64,000 nucleotides of DNA from Pseudomonas poae (GTDB lineage: Bacteria > Pseudomonadota > Gammaproteobacteria > Pseudomonadales > Pseudomonadaceae): contig CP034537.1 in NCBI GenBank assembly GCA_004000515.1, forward strand, positions 1,426,001 through 1,490,000. The letters run 5' to 3'. The notes beneath the pieces are model-generated. The model saw only the letters and a list, made by a program, of their open reading frames with translations, was not told the origin of the DNA and did not search any database. Each line of letters opens with the position of its first letter. Positions within the stretch are counted from its first letter, which is position 1. This document shows positions 1 through 10,999 of the stretch, in pieces. Both the position numbers and the translations under genes were made by a program.

Positions 1-315
1 AGGCAAAGTCGGTGGCCACTTGCAGCACTTCGTGTTGGTCCTGCTGGGTAATGAGGCTCAAACCGTGGTTGATGCCCTGCAAGCCGCTTTGCACATGCTC
101 GAACAACAGGGCGCCAGCGTCGGTCAGTTCGATACCACGGTAGATGCGGTCGAACAGGCGGATCGCCAGTTGTTCTTCCAGGCGTTTGATCTGCTGGCTG
201 ATGGCCGGCTGGGTGGTGCCCAGCTCATTCGCAGCCGCCGTAAAGCTGCGATGACGTGCCGCTGCTTCAAACGCGCGCAGCAAATCGAGGACACATCACC
301 AAGGGCTTCATACAT
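1..315 (-). CDS. LysR-family regulator next to the choline-O-sulfate genes (5' part only, frameshifted)
   Basis: The minus strand encodes the N-terminal helix-turn-helix of a LysR-type regulator. After the start region it reads LDLLRAFEAAARHRSFTAAA, then a TQPAISQQIKRLEEQ recognition helix and RGIELTDAG. The gene runs off the left edge, so the effector domain is not visible. The ATG at 315 is followed by about eight codons in a different frame from the HTH. The break is at 289-290, where a C run (G on the plus strand) appears one base short; restoring it gives a continuous MYEALGDVS-LDLL start. Divergence from betC, and the known pairing of this regulator with betC in pseudomonads, suggest control of choline-sulfate catabolism. 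The family call is secure; the target is inferred from context. Confidence 0.85.
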
Positions 316-328
316 AAGCTGTGCTTAT
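314..328. promoter_or_regulatory. LysR-type operator candidate (T-N11-A dyad)
   Basis: ATAAGC-TGT-GCTTAT is a perfect dyad containing a T-N11-A core (T315, A327), the usual LysR-family recognition pattern. It overlaps the regulator's own start codon and lies in the divergent gap before betC. It could therefore mediate autorepression and betC activation. The function is inferred from motif and position. Confidence 0.5.
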
Positions 329-344
329 CCTAGACATTGCTTTT

Positions 345-373
345 CATGGGCTTTACCCCATTTTCCATGGGCT
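345..373. repeat. Direct repeat CATGGGCT, two copies 21 bp apart
   Basis: CATGGGCT occurs at 345-352 and 366-373, two helical turns apart, between the divergent LysR gene and betC. Same-face spacing upstream of a regulated gene suggests a second activator site, but nothing else supports this. Confidence 0.35.
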
Positions 374-418
374 GCATGCTCATTCGCATAAACACCGCCT
401 ATGGAATGCCGAGAACCC

Positions 419-1933
419 ATGAAGCGCAAGAACATTCTTTTCATCATGGCCGATCAAATGGCCGCACCGTTGCTTCCGTTCTACGGTTCTTCGCCCATCA
501 AGTTGCCTAATCTGAGCCGCCTCGCCGCGCAGGGCGTGGTGTTCGACGCCGCGTATTGCAACAGCCCGCTCTGCGCTCCCTCACGCTTCACCCTGGTAAG
601 TGGCCAATTACCGAGCAAGATTGGCGCCTACGACAACGCGGCGGACTTTCCCGCCGACGTGCCGACTTATGCCCACTACCTACGTCGCCTCGGCTACCGC
701 ACCGCGCTGTCAGGCAAGATGCACTTCTGCGGGCCCGACCAACTGCACGGCTACGAAGAACGCCTAACGAGTGATATCTACCCCGCCGACTATGGCTGGG
801 CGGTGAACTGGGATGAACCGGACGTACGTCCCAGCTGGTATCACAACATGTCCTCGGTGCTACAAGCCGGCCCGTGCGTGCGCACCAACCAGCTGGATTT
901 CGACGAAGAAGTGGTGTTCAAGGCCCAGCAGTATCTGTTCGATCATATTCGCGAAGACGGCGACCAGCCGTTCTGCCTGACCGTGTCGATGACCCATCCT
1001 CACGACCCGTACACCATTCCCAAGCCGTTCTGGGACCTGTACGACGACGCCGACATCCCTTTGCCTACAACGCCAGCGCAAGGCGATCTCGACCCGCATT
1101 CCCAGCGCCTGCTCAAGGTCTACGACCTGTGGGACAAGCCGCTGCCGCTGAACAAGATCCGCGATGCGCGCCGCGCCTACTTCGGCGCGTGCAGCTACAT
1201 CGACAGCAACGTCGGCAAGCTGCTGCAAACCCTGGAAGACACCGGCTTGGCCGACGACACGATCATCGTGTTTTCCGGCGACCACGGCGACATGCTTGGC
1301 GAGCGGGGCCTCTGGTACAAAATGCACTGGTTTGAAATGGCCGCCCGCGTGCCGCTGCTGGTCAGTGCACCAGGGCAATTTGCAGCAGGGCGCGTCAGCC
1401 AGGCCGTATCCACCGCCGACCTGCTGCCCACCCTGGTGGAACTGGCCGGCGGCGAACTGGACCCACGCCTGCCACTGGATGGTCGTTCACTGGTCCCGCA
1501 CTTGCAGGGGCAGGGCGGGCATGACGAAGTATTCGGCGAATACATGGCCGAAGGCACCATCAGCCCGCTGATGATGATTCGGCGGGGCGCCTACAAATTC
1601 ATCTACAGCGAAGACGACCCTTGTCTACTGTTCGATGTGCACAACGACCCGCACGAGCGGGAAAACCTCAGCCAGTCACCGGAACACCGGCCGCTGTTCG
1701 AGGCGTTTTTGAACGAGGCGCGGGCCAAATGGGACATCCCGGCGATCCACCAACAGGTGCTCGCCAGCCAACGCCGCCGTCGCCTGGTGTTTGAAGCACT
1801 GACCCACGGCAAGCTGAAGAGCTGGGATCACCAGCCACTGGTGGACGCCAGTCAGCAATACATGCGCAACCATATCGACCTCGACGACCTGGAGCGCAAG
1901 GCACGTTATCCACAACCCTGCCAAAACCAATAA
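419..1933 (+). CDS. betC: Choline-sulfatase
   Basis: This 504-residue type I sulfatase hydrolyses choline-O-sulfate to choline and sulfate in the cytoplasm, feeding glycine betaine synthesis. The N-terminus MKRKNILFIMADQ carries the metal-binding Asp. The sulfatase signature CAPSR (residues 52-56) supplies the Cys that is oxidised to formylglycine. Later metal ligands fall in FSGDHGDMLGE. An in-frame ATG at 401 adds six residues, but the ATG at 419 matches the family start. The gene is intact. It is followed 15 bp later by a choline-type binding protein and is divergent from a LysR gene, the standard pseudomonad arrangement. Confidence 0.95.
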   Translation: MKRKNILFIMADQMAAPLLPFYGSSPIKLPNLSRLAAQGVVFDAAYCNSPLCAPSRFTLVSGQLPSKIGAYDNAADFPADVPTYAHYLRRLGYRTALSGKMHFCGPDQLHGYEERLTSDIYPADYGWAVNWDEPDVRPSWYHNMSSVLQAGPCVRTNQLDFDEEVVFKAQQYLFDHIREDGDQPFCLTVSMTHPHDPYTIPKPFWDLYDDADIPLPTTPAQGDLDPHSQRLLKVYDLWDKPLPLNKIRDARRAYFGACSYIDSNVGKLLQTLEDTGLADDTIIVFSGDHGDMLGERGLWYKMHWFEMAARVPLLVSAPGQFAAGRVSQAVSTADLLPTLVELAGGELDPRLPLDGRSLVPHLQGQGGHDEVFGEYMAEGTISPLMMIRRGAYKFIYSEDDPCLLFDVHNDPHERENLSQSPEHRPLFEAFLNEARAKWDIPAIHQQVLASQRRRRLVFEALTHGKLKSWDHQPLVDASQQYMRNHIDLDDLERKARYPQPCQNQ

Positions 1934-1948
1934 AACTGAGGGAAGGCC

Positions 1949-2864
1949 ATGCAAAAGTTAACCGTGGTACTTTGGAATGCTGGCGCTAGGCAGCGCCAAT
2001 GTGTACGCAGACACCAGTTGTGACACGGTGAAAATGGCCGATCCGGGCTGGAGCGATATCGCGGCTACCAATGCCATCACCGGTTTCTTGCTGACGGGCA
2101 TGGGTTACAAGGCCAAGGTCGACACTCTGGCGGTGCCGATCACCTTTGGCGGGCTCAAAGATGGCCAGGTGGATGTATTCCTCGGCAACTGGATGCCTGC
2201 GCAGCAGGGCTTCTATGACAAGTTCGTGGCCAATGGCGACGTGGTGCAACTGGCGAAAAACCTCGACGGCACCGAGTTCACCCTCGCCGTGCCCGACTAC
2301 GTGTGGGACGCCGGGGTGCATGACTTTGCCGACCTGAATAAATTCGCCGACAAGTTCGACAAGAAGATCTACGGCATCGGCTCGGGCGCACCGGCGAACA
2401 TTTCGCTGCAGGAAATCATCAAGAAGAACGACTTCGACCTCGGCCAGTGGAAGCTGGTGGAGTCCAGCGAACAAGCGATGCTCGCCGAAGTGTCACGGGC
2501 CGTTAAGAAGCAGAAATTCGTGACCTTCCTCGGCTGGACCCCGCACCCGATGAACGTGCAGTTGAAAATGCACTACCTCAAAGGTGGCGAGAAATATTTT
2601 GGTGACACAGGCAGCGTGTATACCTTGACCCGCAAGGGTTATGCACAGGCCTGCCCGAATGTCGGAAAACTGCTGACCAACCTGAGCTTTACCCAAGAGA
2701 TGGAGAACGCAATCATGGCCGAGGTGGCCAATAACAAGGTCAGCAACGCGGATGCGGCGAAGGCGTGGATCAAGGCCAATCCGGCGGTACTGGATAAGTG
2801 GCTGGACGGGGTGAAGACCGTGGATGGCAAGGATGCGCTGCCTGCGGTCAAAGCCAAACTCTAA
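1949..2864 (+). CDS. ChoX-like choline/betaine ABC-transporter substrate-binding protein (frameshifted in signal peptide)
   Basis: This is a periplasmic quaternary-amine binding protein of the OpuAC/ProX type. The mature part begins around ADTSCDTVKMADPGWSDI and contains GWTPHPMN and the repeated aromatic/Asp patterns of choline binders. The ATG at 1949 starts MQKLTVV, but the rest of the signal peptide (LGMLALGSANVYA) is in another frame. The T run at 1971-1973 seems one base too long; removing it gives a 304-residue protein with a normal signal peptide. No ABC permease or ATPase gene adjoins, so it probably serves a transporter encoded elsewhere. The choline-family call is firm; the exact ligand is inferred from betC. 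Confidence 0.85.
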
Positions 2865-2883
2865 GGCCTCACAGCACTCCCTT

Positions 2884-2968
2884 GTGGGAGCTGGCTTGCC
2901 TGCGATGCAAACACCTCGGTACTTCAGGTACACACGGGTGATGCTATCGCAGGCAAGCCAGCTCCCAC
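2884..2968. repeat. REP doublet (REPIN)
   Basis: A 23-base arm starting GTGGGAGCTGGCTTGCC is repeated as its exact inverse at 2946-2968, separated by about 38 bases. This is the extragenic REP-doublet form abundant in P. fluorescens. It lies between choX and the SulP gene and could fold into a long hairpin in RNA. Confidence 0.9.
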
Positions 2969-3020
2969 AGAAGCCCGTACCTGCTGATACCCTGAGCCAA
3001 ACTTTCAAACCGAGTCTGCG

Positions 3021-4597
3021 ATGCCCCGGCCCAACCGCCACACACTCTTCCCCTTCCTCAGCTGGCTCCCGCGCCAAACCCGCGCCAGCGTCGGCCGGGA
3101 TGCAATCGTCGGCCTCAGCGGTGCGGTGCTGGCATTGCCGCAATCAATTGCCTACGCACTGATCGCCGGTCTCCCACCGGAGTACGGGTTGTATGCCGCG
3201 ATCATTCCAGTGCTGATCGCTTGCCTGTGGGGCTCGTCGTGGCACCTGATCTGCGGCCCCACGGCGGCAATCTCCATCGTGCTGTACGCCAGCGTCAGCC
3301 CGCTGGCCGTGCCGGGGTCCCAGGACTACATCACACTGATCCTGCTGCTCACATTCCTCGCCGGGGTTTTCCAGTGGTTGCTGGGCATGCTGCGCTTCGG
3401 CGCACTGGTGAATTTCGTCTCCCATTCGGTGGTGCTCGGCTTCACCCTCGGTGCCGCCGTCGTTATCGCCCTAGGCCAATTGCCCAACCTGCTGGGGCTG
3501 AATTTGCCGAGTCAGGCCACAGCAATCAAGAGTTTGCTGGCGCTGGTGGATCATGGCGGTGAATGGGACCACGCCTCGCTGGCCCTTGGGCTTGGCACGT
3601 TGCTGGTGGGCGCATTGCTCAAATACCGGGTGCCACGCTGGCCGACGCTGCTGATCGCCCTGGCGCTGGGCAGCCTGGTGGCGTGGCTGTGGCCGGCGAT
3701 GTTCGGGCATGTGGCGTTGGTCAGTTCGTTTGTTGGCAAACTGCCGCCGTTCAGCCCGCTGCCGATGGACCTGGACATGATTCTGCGCCTGCTGCCCAGC
3801 GCCGTGGCGGTGGGCATGCTGGGCTGGTGACCAACCTGTCGATTGCGCGCTCGCTGTCGGCCCGCTCGCAGCAGTTACTTGATGCCAATCAGGAAGTTCG
3901 TGCGCAGGGTTTATCCAATATCGTCGGCGGATTTTTCTCCGGCTACCTGTCAGCCGGTTCGTTTACTCGTTCCGGTCTGAGCTATGAGGCGGGCGCCTGC
4001 TCACCCTTGGCCGGGGTGTTTTCGGCGCTGTGGGTGGCACTGTTTGCATTGTTTGGCGCCGCGTTGATCGCCCATATCCCGATCCCGAGCATGGCGGCGA
4101 GCATCCTGCTGATTTGCTGGGGGCTGGTGGATCATCGCGGTATTCGCGCGTTGTTCCGGGTGAGTCGCGCCGAGTTTGTGGTGATGGGCCTGACCTGCAT
4201 CGCGACCTTGCTGCTGGAGCTGCAAACGGCGATTTATGCGGGGGTGCTGGCGTCACTGTTTTTCTATTTGAAACGCACCTCGCAGCCGCGCGTCCAGCAG
4301 TGGCGCGACGGGGATGAAGATGTGTTGCGGGTGGGCGGTTCGATCTTTTTTGGTGCCAGCCACTACCTGCAAGTTCGGCTGCAAAGTTTGCAAGGCGAGC
4401 GGGTGGTGATCGAAGCGCAGCAGATCAACTTTATCGACTATTCCGGGGTGGAGATGCTGCACCAGGAGGCGCGGCGGTTGCGGGGGTTGGGGCGGAGTTT
4501 GACGTTGCGGCGGGCGCGCCCTCAAGTCGTGGAGGAACTTAAGAAACTGGAAGGGGCCGACAAATGCCCCTCCATTTCGAAGACTGAACGCGGTTAA
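3021..4597 (+). CDS. SulP-family anion transporter (frameshifted)
   Basis: This inner-membrane SulP transporter has a sulfate-transporter signature region around residues 40-90 (SIAYALIAGLPPEYGLYAA, then GSSWHLICGPTAAIS), about ten further hydrophobic segments, and a C-terminal cytoplasmic STAS domain (VVIEAQQINFIDYSGVEML). The frame breaks at about 3824, where GGCTGG should probably be GGCCTGG; this rejoins VGMLG with LVTNLSIARSLSARS to give 525 residues. Its place beside betC and choX, as in P. aeruginosa, suggests transport of sulfate released from choline-O-sulfate, or of the ester itself. The substrate is inferred. Confidence 0.88.
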
Positions 4598-4601
4598 AAC
4601 T

Positions 4602-4688
4602 GTGGGAGCGGGCTTGCCTGCGATGGCGGTGTTTCAGTACCCAATGAGCTGGCTGATACACCGCTATCGCAGGCAAGCCAGCTCCCAC
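4602..4688. repeat. REP doublet (REPIN)
   Basis: Imperfect inverted arms begin GTGGGAGCGGGCTTGCC (4602) and end with the inverse at 4688. Pairing extends inward through GCGATGGCGGTG. The element sits between the convergent SulP and aroE genes, where it may help end both transcripts. Confidence 0.88.
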
Positions 4689-4715
4689 ATTAACCGTGCC
4701 CACATGGGGTACGGG

Positions 4716-5533
4716 TCAAGCCAACTGGCGACGCAGTTCGGCCAACACCGGCGCCGACGCCGGACGCACGCCGCGCCACAGGAAAAACGCTTCCGCCGCC
4801 TGCTCCACCAACATCCCCAAGCCATCCATCGCTACCGCTGCACCTTGTTCAGTCGCCCAACGGCAAAACGCGGTCGGCTCCTTGGCGTACATCATGTCGT
4901 AGCAAAAGGTCTTGCCCGGTTCGATGAGGCTGCCGGCAATCGGCGGTACATCGCCTGACAAACTCGCGGACGTGGCATTGATGATCACGTCCACTGGCTC
5001 TCGCAACCAATCAAAACCGCTGGCCGACACCGGACCCAGGTCGTCGAACAGCTCGGCGAGCAGTTCGGCTTTTTCCACCGTGCGGTTGGCGATGATCAGC
5101 GAGGCGGGACGCTCGGCCAGCAATGGCTCCAATGCGCCACGTACCGCGCCGCCGGCACCCAGTAACAGAATGCGCTTGCCTTGCAGGCTCACCCCGGCGT
5201 TGACCGTGAGGTCACGCACCAGGCCGGCACCGTCGGTGTTATCGCCCAGCAGGCTGCCATCGGCCAGCTTGCTCAAGGTATTCACCGCACCGGCGCGTTC
5301 GGCACGCTGGGTAAGGCTGTTGGCCAAACGGTAGGCCTCTTCCTTGAACGGCACAGTGACATTGGCGCCACGGCCTTGCAGGAAAAACTCACGGGCACAG
5401 CCGGTGAAATCCTCCAGGGGCGCGAGCAAGGTGCTGTAGTCCAGCTGTTCACCGGTCTGTTCGGCGAACATCCGGTGAATCAACGGCGATTTGCTGTGGC
5501 CGATAGGGTTGCCGAACACCACATAACGATCCA

Positions 5534-5534
<1 letters not shown>
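4716..5534 (-). CDS. aroE: Shikimate dehydrogenase
   Basis: AroE makes shikimate from 3-dehydroshikimate with NADPH in aromatic amino-acid synthesis. The 272-residue protein has the substrate-binding start [16 protein letters not shown], the catalytic Lys in NVTVPFKE (K64), and the NADP loop [12 protein letters not shown] near residue 125. It ends with the conserved [13 protein letters not shown] helix. The ATG shares one base with the hemF stop (TGATG), so the two are translationally coupled. The gene is intact. Confidence 0.97.
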
Positions 5535-6490
<956 letters not shown>

Positions 6491-6626
6491 CTACGCGAGG
6501 CCATTGGGCGTCGGCGGCAAATGGGCGCACAGGATACCACCGCACCCCGTTTCACCGCAGTTGACGAAGATCAAGCTTAGGAGTTCGATAGGCGGCTACG
6601 CGAATTCGAACCCAGGAGAAGTGCAG

Positions 6627-7603
6627 ATGGCCAAACGTATCCAGTTCAGCGCCCATGGCGGCCCCGAAGTGCTCCAGTATGTGGACTACACGCCAGCGGA
6701 GCCTGGCCCACAGCAGGTTCGCGTACGTAACGAGGCGATCGGCCTGAACTTCATCGACACTTATTTCCGCAGTGGTTTGTACGCGCCACCTGCGTTGCCC
6801 TCAGGTTTGGGCGCGGAAGGCGCCGGCGTAGTCGACGCGGTGGGCAGCGAAGTTACCCAGTTCAAGGTCGGCGATCGTGTTGCCTACGGCAGCGGCCCGC
6901 TTGGGGCCTACAGCCAACTGCATGTGTTGCCTGCCGCCAACCTGGTGCACCTGCCGGACGAGATCAGCTTCGAACAAGCCGCAGGCGCGATGCTCAAGGG
7001 CCTGACCGTGCAGTACCTGCTGCGCCAGACCTACGAGTTGAAGGGCGGCGAAACCATCCTGTTCCACGCCGCTGCCGGCGGCGTGGGCTCCTGGCCTGCC
7101 AATGGGCCAAGGCGCTGGGTGTGAAGCTGATCGGTACCGTGAGTTCGCCAGAAAAGGCCGCCCTGGCCAAATCTCTCGGCGCCTGGGAAACCATCGACTA
7201 CAGCAAGGAAAACGTCGCACAGCGTGTGCTGGAATTGACCGACGGTAAAAAAGTACCGGTGGTGTATGACGGTGTGGGCAAAGACACCTGGCTGACGTCG
7301 CTCGATAGCGTTGCACCCCGGGGTCTGGTGGTGAGCTTCGGTAACGCGTCGGGCGCGGTGGATGGGGTGAACCTGGGGATTCTGGCGGCCAAGGGCTCGC
7401 TTTACGTGACCCGGCCGACCTTGGCGACCTACGCCAACAACCCGCAGAACCTGCAGGCGATGGCGGACGATCTGTTCTCGATGATCAAGAGCGGCAAGGT
7501 ACGCATTGATATCAACCAGCGTTATGCGTTGGCGGATGCGGCGAAAGCGCAGACAGAGTTGTCGGGGCGACGGACGACTGGGTCGACCATTTTGTTGCCG
7601 TAA
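6627..7603 (+). CDS. qor: NADPH:quinone oxidoreductase, zinc-independent MDR family (frameshifted)
   Basis: This is a medium-chain dehydrogenase/reductase of the QOR type, which reduces quinones with NADPH. The start MAKRIQFSAHGGPEVLQY follows a strong AGGAGAA ribosome site. The substrate domain has GLNFIDTYFRSGLY and the nucleotide-binding fold has HAAAGGVG. The frame breaks at 7090-7091, where a C run looks one base short; restoring it yields the conserved ACQWAKALGVKLIGTVSS and a 325-residue protein. It lacks the structural zinc cysteines of alcohol dehydrogenases, as expected for QOR. It is monocistronic and divergent from hemF. Confidence 0.9.
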
Positions 7604-7634
7604 GGCGATGGGGTTGCGTTGGCTTTAAGGGCCT

Positions 7635-7721
7635 CTTCGCGAGCAAGCCCGCTCCCACATTTGACCGCGTTCTCAGGTTGGAACGCGGTCAGATGTGGGA
7701 GCGGGCTTGCTCGCGAAGGCC
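7635..7721. repeat. REP doublet (REPIN), other variant
   Basis: Inverted arms of the TTCGCGAGCAAGCCCGCTCC type (left) and its inverse at 7695-7721 flank a short inner dyad (GACCGCGTTC / GAACGCGGTC). Arm sequence and orientation differ from the elements at 2884 and 4602. It lies between the convergent qor and tsaC genes. Confidence 0.9.
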
Positions 7722-7732
7722 GCGCCACGGTC

Positions 7733-8290
7733 TTAGGAAGGCCGCACCACTTCACCCGTCACCAAATCCCGAATCAAACTCGGGTTCTTGCGCCCACCCA
7801 AGGCGCCACCCAATACCAGGTCCACCTGACCCCGGAAATACTGCTCCACGCGAATCCGCGTACGCGCAGCCGGGCGGCCTTGAGGGTTGGCTGACGTGGA
7901 AATCAACGGCCCCACCAGCGAGCACAAATCCCGCACCAATGGGTGATCGGTAACCCGCAACGCAACCGTGTCATGCATGCCTGTCACCCATTCCGGCAGG
8001 AGGTCCTGGTGGGGTACCAGCCAGGTATTCGGCCCAGGCCAGGTGCTAGCCATGCGATCAATCCAGTCTTGCGGGAAGTCTTCGAACAGAAAGTCGAACT
8101 GGCGAATGTTGTCCGCCACCAGGATCAACCCCTTGTCCACCGACCGGTTCTTGATGGCGAGCAAACGGTCCACTGCTTCTTCATTCCACGGGTCGCAGCC
8201 CAGGCCCCAGACTGCTTCGGTTGGGTAAGCAATCACCGCGCCTGCACGAATTTCCCGTGCGGTTTCCAGCACACGCCACCTGTTGACCAT
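7733..8290 (-). CDS. tsaC: L-threonylcarbamoyladenylate synthase
   Basis: TsaC (YrdC/RimN family) makes threonylcarbamoyl-AMP, the first step of the universal t6A37 tRNA modification. The 185-residue protein has the YrdC blocks [41 protein letters not shown] and [15 protein letters not shown]. Its length matches the short gamma-proteobacterial form with no C-terminal SUA5 domain. It lies about 58 bp downstream of dprA on the same strand, the usual pseudomonad neighbour. Confidence 0.95.
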   Translation of the reverse strand: MVNRWRVLETAREIRAGAVIAYPTEAVWGLGCDPWNEEAVDRLLAIKNRSVDKGLILVADNIRQFDFLFEDFPQDWIDRMASTWPGPNTWLVPHQDLLPEWVTGMHDTVALRVTDHPLVRDLCSLVGPLISTSANPQGRPAARTRIRVEQYFRGQVDLVLGGALGGRKNPSLIRDLVTGEVVRPS

Positions 8291-8348
8291 TGCTCACTCT
8301 CCAGACTAAAGCTCTGCGCAGTTTACCGATGTTCTTTACAAAACCCAG

Positions 8349-9450
8349 TTACAAAAGCTGGCCGCGTGCAACCCAGCGTCCGCTTTCGCAGATCACCTGG
8401 CCTTCAAGCTCCAACTCCGTGAGGGTCGCCAGCACGTGGGACAACGGCCGCCCGCAGGCAATCGCCAGGCCTTCACTGGTGTGGGGCGCGGCGTGCAGCA
8501 GCGCCACCAGTGGGTGGATCACCGGTATCGGCGCCGGGCGGGACAGCGCTTGCCAGCCGCGCAAGCCTTCCAGGATGTGCTCGATGCTCTCCACCAACGT
8601 CGCGCCCTCGCGGATCAACTGGTGGCAACCCTTGGCACCGGGGTGGTGGATGGAGCCGGGGATCGCATACACCTCGCGCCCTTGCTCGGCCGCCAGCTTC
8701 GCGGTGATCAGCGAACCGCTGGCCATGCTGGCTTCCACCACCAGTACGCCGAGGGACAGCCCGCTGATGATCCGGTTGCGACGTGGAAAGTTGCCGGCCT
8801 GGGGCGGGGCGTCCAAAGGAAACTCAGAAACCACCGCGCTGCCTTGGGCAATCATCGCCTCCGCCAGCCGCCGATGGCGCTGTGGATAAAATTTTCCAGG
8901 CCGGTGCCGAGTACACCGATTGTATGGCCACCAACATCCATGCAGCTTGGTGCGCCGCACCATCAATTCCCAATGCCAGGCCACTGGTGATGACAAAACC
9001 GGCGCTCGCAAGGCTTCGAGAAAATGCTGCGGCGGTGTCCATGCCAGGGCGCGAAGCGCGGCGGCTACCGACCATCGCCAGCTGCGGTTTTTCCAGGATC
9101 GAAGGGTCGCCAGCGACATACAACAACGGCGGCGCATCGTCGATCTGCGCAAGCAATGCGGGGTACTCAGGTTGGTCCCACATCAGCAAATGCTGGGCCG
9201 GGCACGCCAACCAAGCCAATGCTTGACTGGCGCCATCGCGCACTTCATGACTGCGCCGCGCATCGGCACTGATGGCGGGCAGCCCCAGGGAACGCCAGGC
9301 ACTCGCGGGGGCACTGATGGCCTTTGAAGCAGAGCCGAAAGCTTCGATCAGCAAGCGAAAACGCTTCGAACCCAGTTCCGGCAGCCTGTGCAAGCGTAGT
9401 CGGGCTTCCAGTTCTGACGGGGATATTTCATGACTGTTTATCGGATACAT
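8349..9450 (-). CDS. dprA: DNA-processing protein DprA (two frame breaks)
   Basis: DprA protects incoming single-stranded DNA and loads RecA during transformation. The N-terminal SAM-like part (ELEARLRLHRLPELGSKRFR) precedes a Rossmann fold with AMVGSRRASRPG, SGLALGIDGAAHQAA, FPRRNRIISGLS and GREVYAIPGSIHHPGAKGCH. The C-terminal winged-helix segment is present. Two breaks near 8940 (an AT-rich pair one base short) and 8888-8891 (A run one short) split it into three frames. Repair gives LDVGGHTIGVLGTGLENFYPQRH and 367 residues, the normal family length. Two deletions 50 bp apart in a conserved gene look like sequence error rather than decay. Confidence 0.88.
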
Positions 9451-9513
9451 CTGATCATCCTTGACCTGAGCAAGCTGTGGATAACTCTGTTGGTAACTTA
9501 TTTAGCAGGCTAT

Positions 9514-10289
9514 TTATTGCGTTTGATGGGCAGTCTCGAAACGGTCCATCACCGCCAGTGACCGTGAGGCGCTAAGGACCAGCCCGTAGCTGAGCTTTTC
9601 ATAGGTACGAAACACCAGCAGGGTGCCAGCGCGCTCATCGGGAAGCTGCACCGGAATGCCGGCGAGGGAATCGCGCACGGTGGCACCGGTTTTGATCACG
9701 GTGAGCAGCTGGCCTTCAACTAGACCGTCGCGCCGGCCTTTGTTGAGGGTCACAGCGTCCAGCACGCCAATCTGGGTAACGCCCTTGGGGATATCGATAA
9801 TGTGCCCTTGAACCCTGACGGTGGCCGGCGAGATCTGCAGGGTTGCCGGATCAATGGGGGCTGCGCGCGGAGCAGACGGTCACCGGGACGAATCTCCTGC
9901 GTCACGCGTTGCACAGCCAGGGTGGAGAGGTCGCCGGCGGTGATGAAGCGCGCGGTACCGATGTCGTCGGCGTTGACCCCCAGCAACTCCTGGGTTTGGG
10001 GGTCGGCATAGACCTTGCCTCGTCGGAATATTCCGTAACTTAGCTGGGAAGGGTCCAGGCTGCCTCTAGCGTGTACCCGCTCGCCATTGGCGCCGAGTAC
10101 CCGTCCCGCATCTGCCGCCACAATGTACGGCGCGGTGTCCAGGTCCCGGGGGGTATCAAGAATGCGGTTATGCAGTAAAAACCGTTGGATGGCCTGTTGC
10201 GTCGGCAGATCCAGGCGCTGGACGGGCGGGGGGACGAGCGCCAGCGCGAACGGGGCCCACAGCAGCAAGACGAGTAGCGATTTCCTCAT
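9514..10289 (-). CDS. Envelope protein homologous to pseudomonad LysM protein (PA0020 type) but lacking the LysM domain; frameshifted
   Basis: A strong AAGGAGA ribosome site precedes [17 protein letters not shown], a clear signal peptide. The protein then passes straight into [26 protein letters not shown], which corresponds to the region after the LysM domain in the usual dprA-def neighbour. The downstream part ([54 protein letters not shown]) follows that family closely. No LysM motif is seen. The frame breaks near 9848 (a C/G run one base short); repaired length is 258 residues against roughly 340 in LysM-bearing relatives as I recall them. It is secreted. Function is unknown. Confidence 0.75.
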
Positions 10290-10424
10290 GGGGTGAATCT
10301 CCTTTATTATGTGCGTTCGCGTGAAATGCCGGAGCCTTCGTGGCTTTCGGACGTTTCACACCGGCTGGCTGGGTCCATCCCACCGCCGATTTGCCTCTAC
10401 CTCACATGTGCAGCAATTACGCTT

Positions 10425-10931
10425 ATGGCTATTTTGAACATCCTCGAATTCCCCGACTCGCGCCTGCGCACGATCGCCAAACCGGTGGCCGTAGTGGACG
10501 ACAAGGTTCGTCAGTTGGTCGATGACATGTTTGAAACAATGTATGAAGCCCCGGGCATCGGCCTCGCCGCCACCCAGGTCAACGTGCATCAGCGCGTCGT
10601 GGTCATGGACCTGTCGGAAGATCGCAGCGCACCGATGGTGTACATCAACCCCGAGTTCGAACCGCTGACCGACGAGATGGGTGAATACCAGGAAGGCTGC
10701 CTGTCGGTGCCGGAGTTCTACGAGAACGTCGAGCGCCCGCTGCGCGTGAAAATCAAGGCCCTGGACCGTGACGGCAAGCCGTTTGAGCTGATTGCCGAAG
10801 GCCTGCTGGCGGTGTGCATCCAGCACGAATGCGACCACCTCAACGGCAAGCTGTTTGTCGATTACCTGTCCACGCTCAAGCGTGACCGGATCAAGAAGAA
10901 GCTGGAAAAGAAGCATCGCCAGCAAGCTTGA
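10425..10931 (+). CDS. def: Peptide deformylase
   Basis: Def removes the N-formyl group from nascent proteins. The 168-residue enzyme has all three PDF motifs: GIGLAATQV (residues about 45-53), EGCLSVPEF with the metal Cys, and QHECDHLNG with the metal His pair and catalytic Glu. The ATG at 10425 gives the standard start [18 protein letters not shown]; in-frame upstream starts only add unrelated residues. No strong ribosome site is visible. It is separated from fmt by a terminator-like hairpin. Confidence 0.97.
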   Translation: MAILNILEFPDSRLRTIAKPVAVVDDKVRQLVDDMFETMYEAPGIGLAATQVNVHQRVVVMDLSEDRSAPMVYINPEFEPLTDEMGEYQEGCLSVPEFYENVERPLRVKIKALDRDGKPFELIAEGLLAVCIQHECDHLNGKLFVDYLSTLKRDRIKKKLEKKHRQQA

Positions 10932-10943
10932 TGCCCGTCTTCC

Positions 10944-10970
10944 AAAGGCTTGCTACGGCAAGCCTTTTTC
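10944..10970 (+). terminator. Rho-independent terminator after def
   Basis: AAGGCTTGC, loop TACG, GCAAGCCTT followed by a T run. The stem is perfect and lies between def and fmt, so it probably attenuates rather than fully separates the two genes. Confidence 0.8.
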
Positions 10971-10999
10971 TTTGTGACTGCTTTTAACCGAGACCTCCC

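Noticed and set aside
2884..2968. CRISPR-like repeat
   Set aside because: Only two inverted arms with a single spacer; repeats are palindromic partners, not direct repeats, and no cas genes are present.
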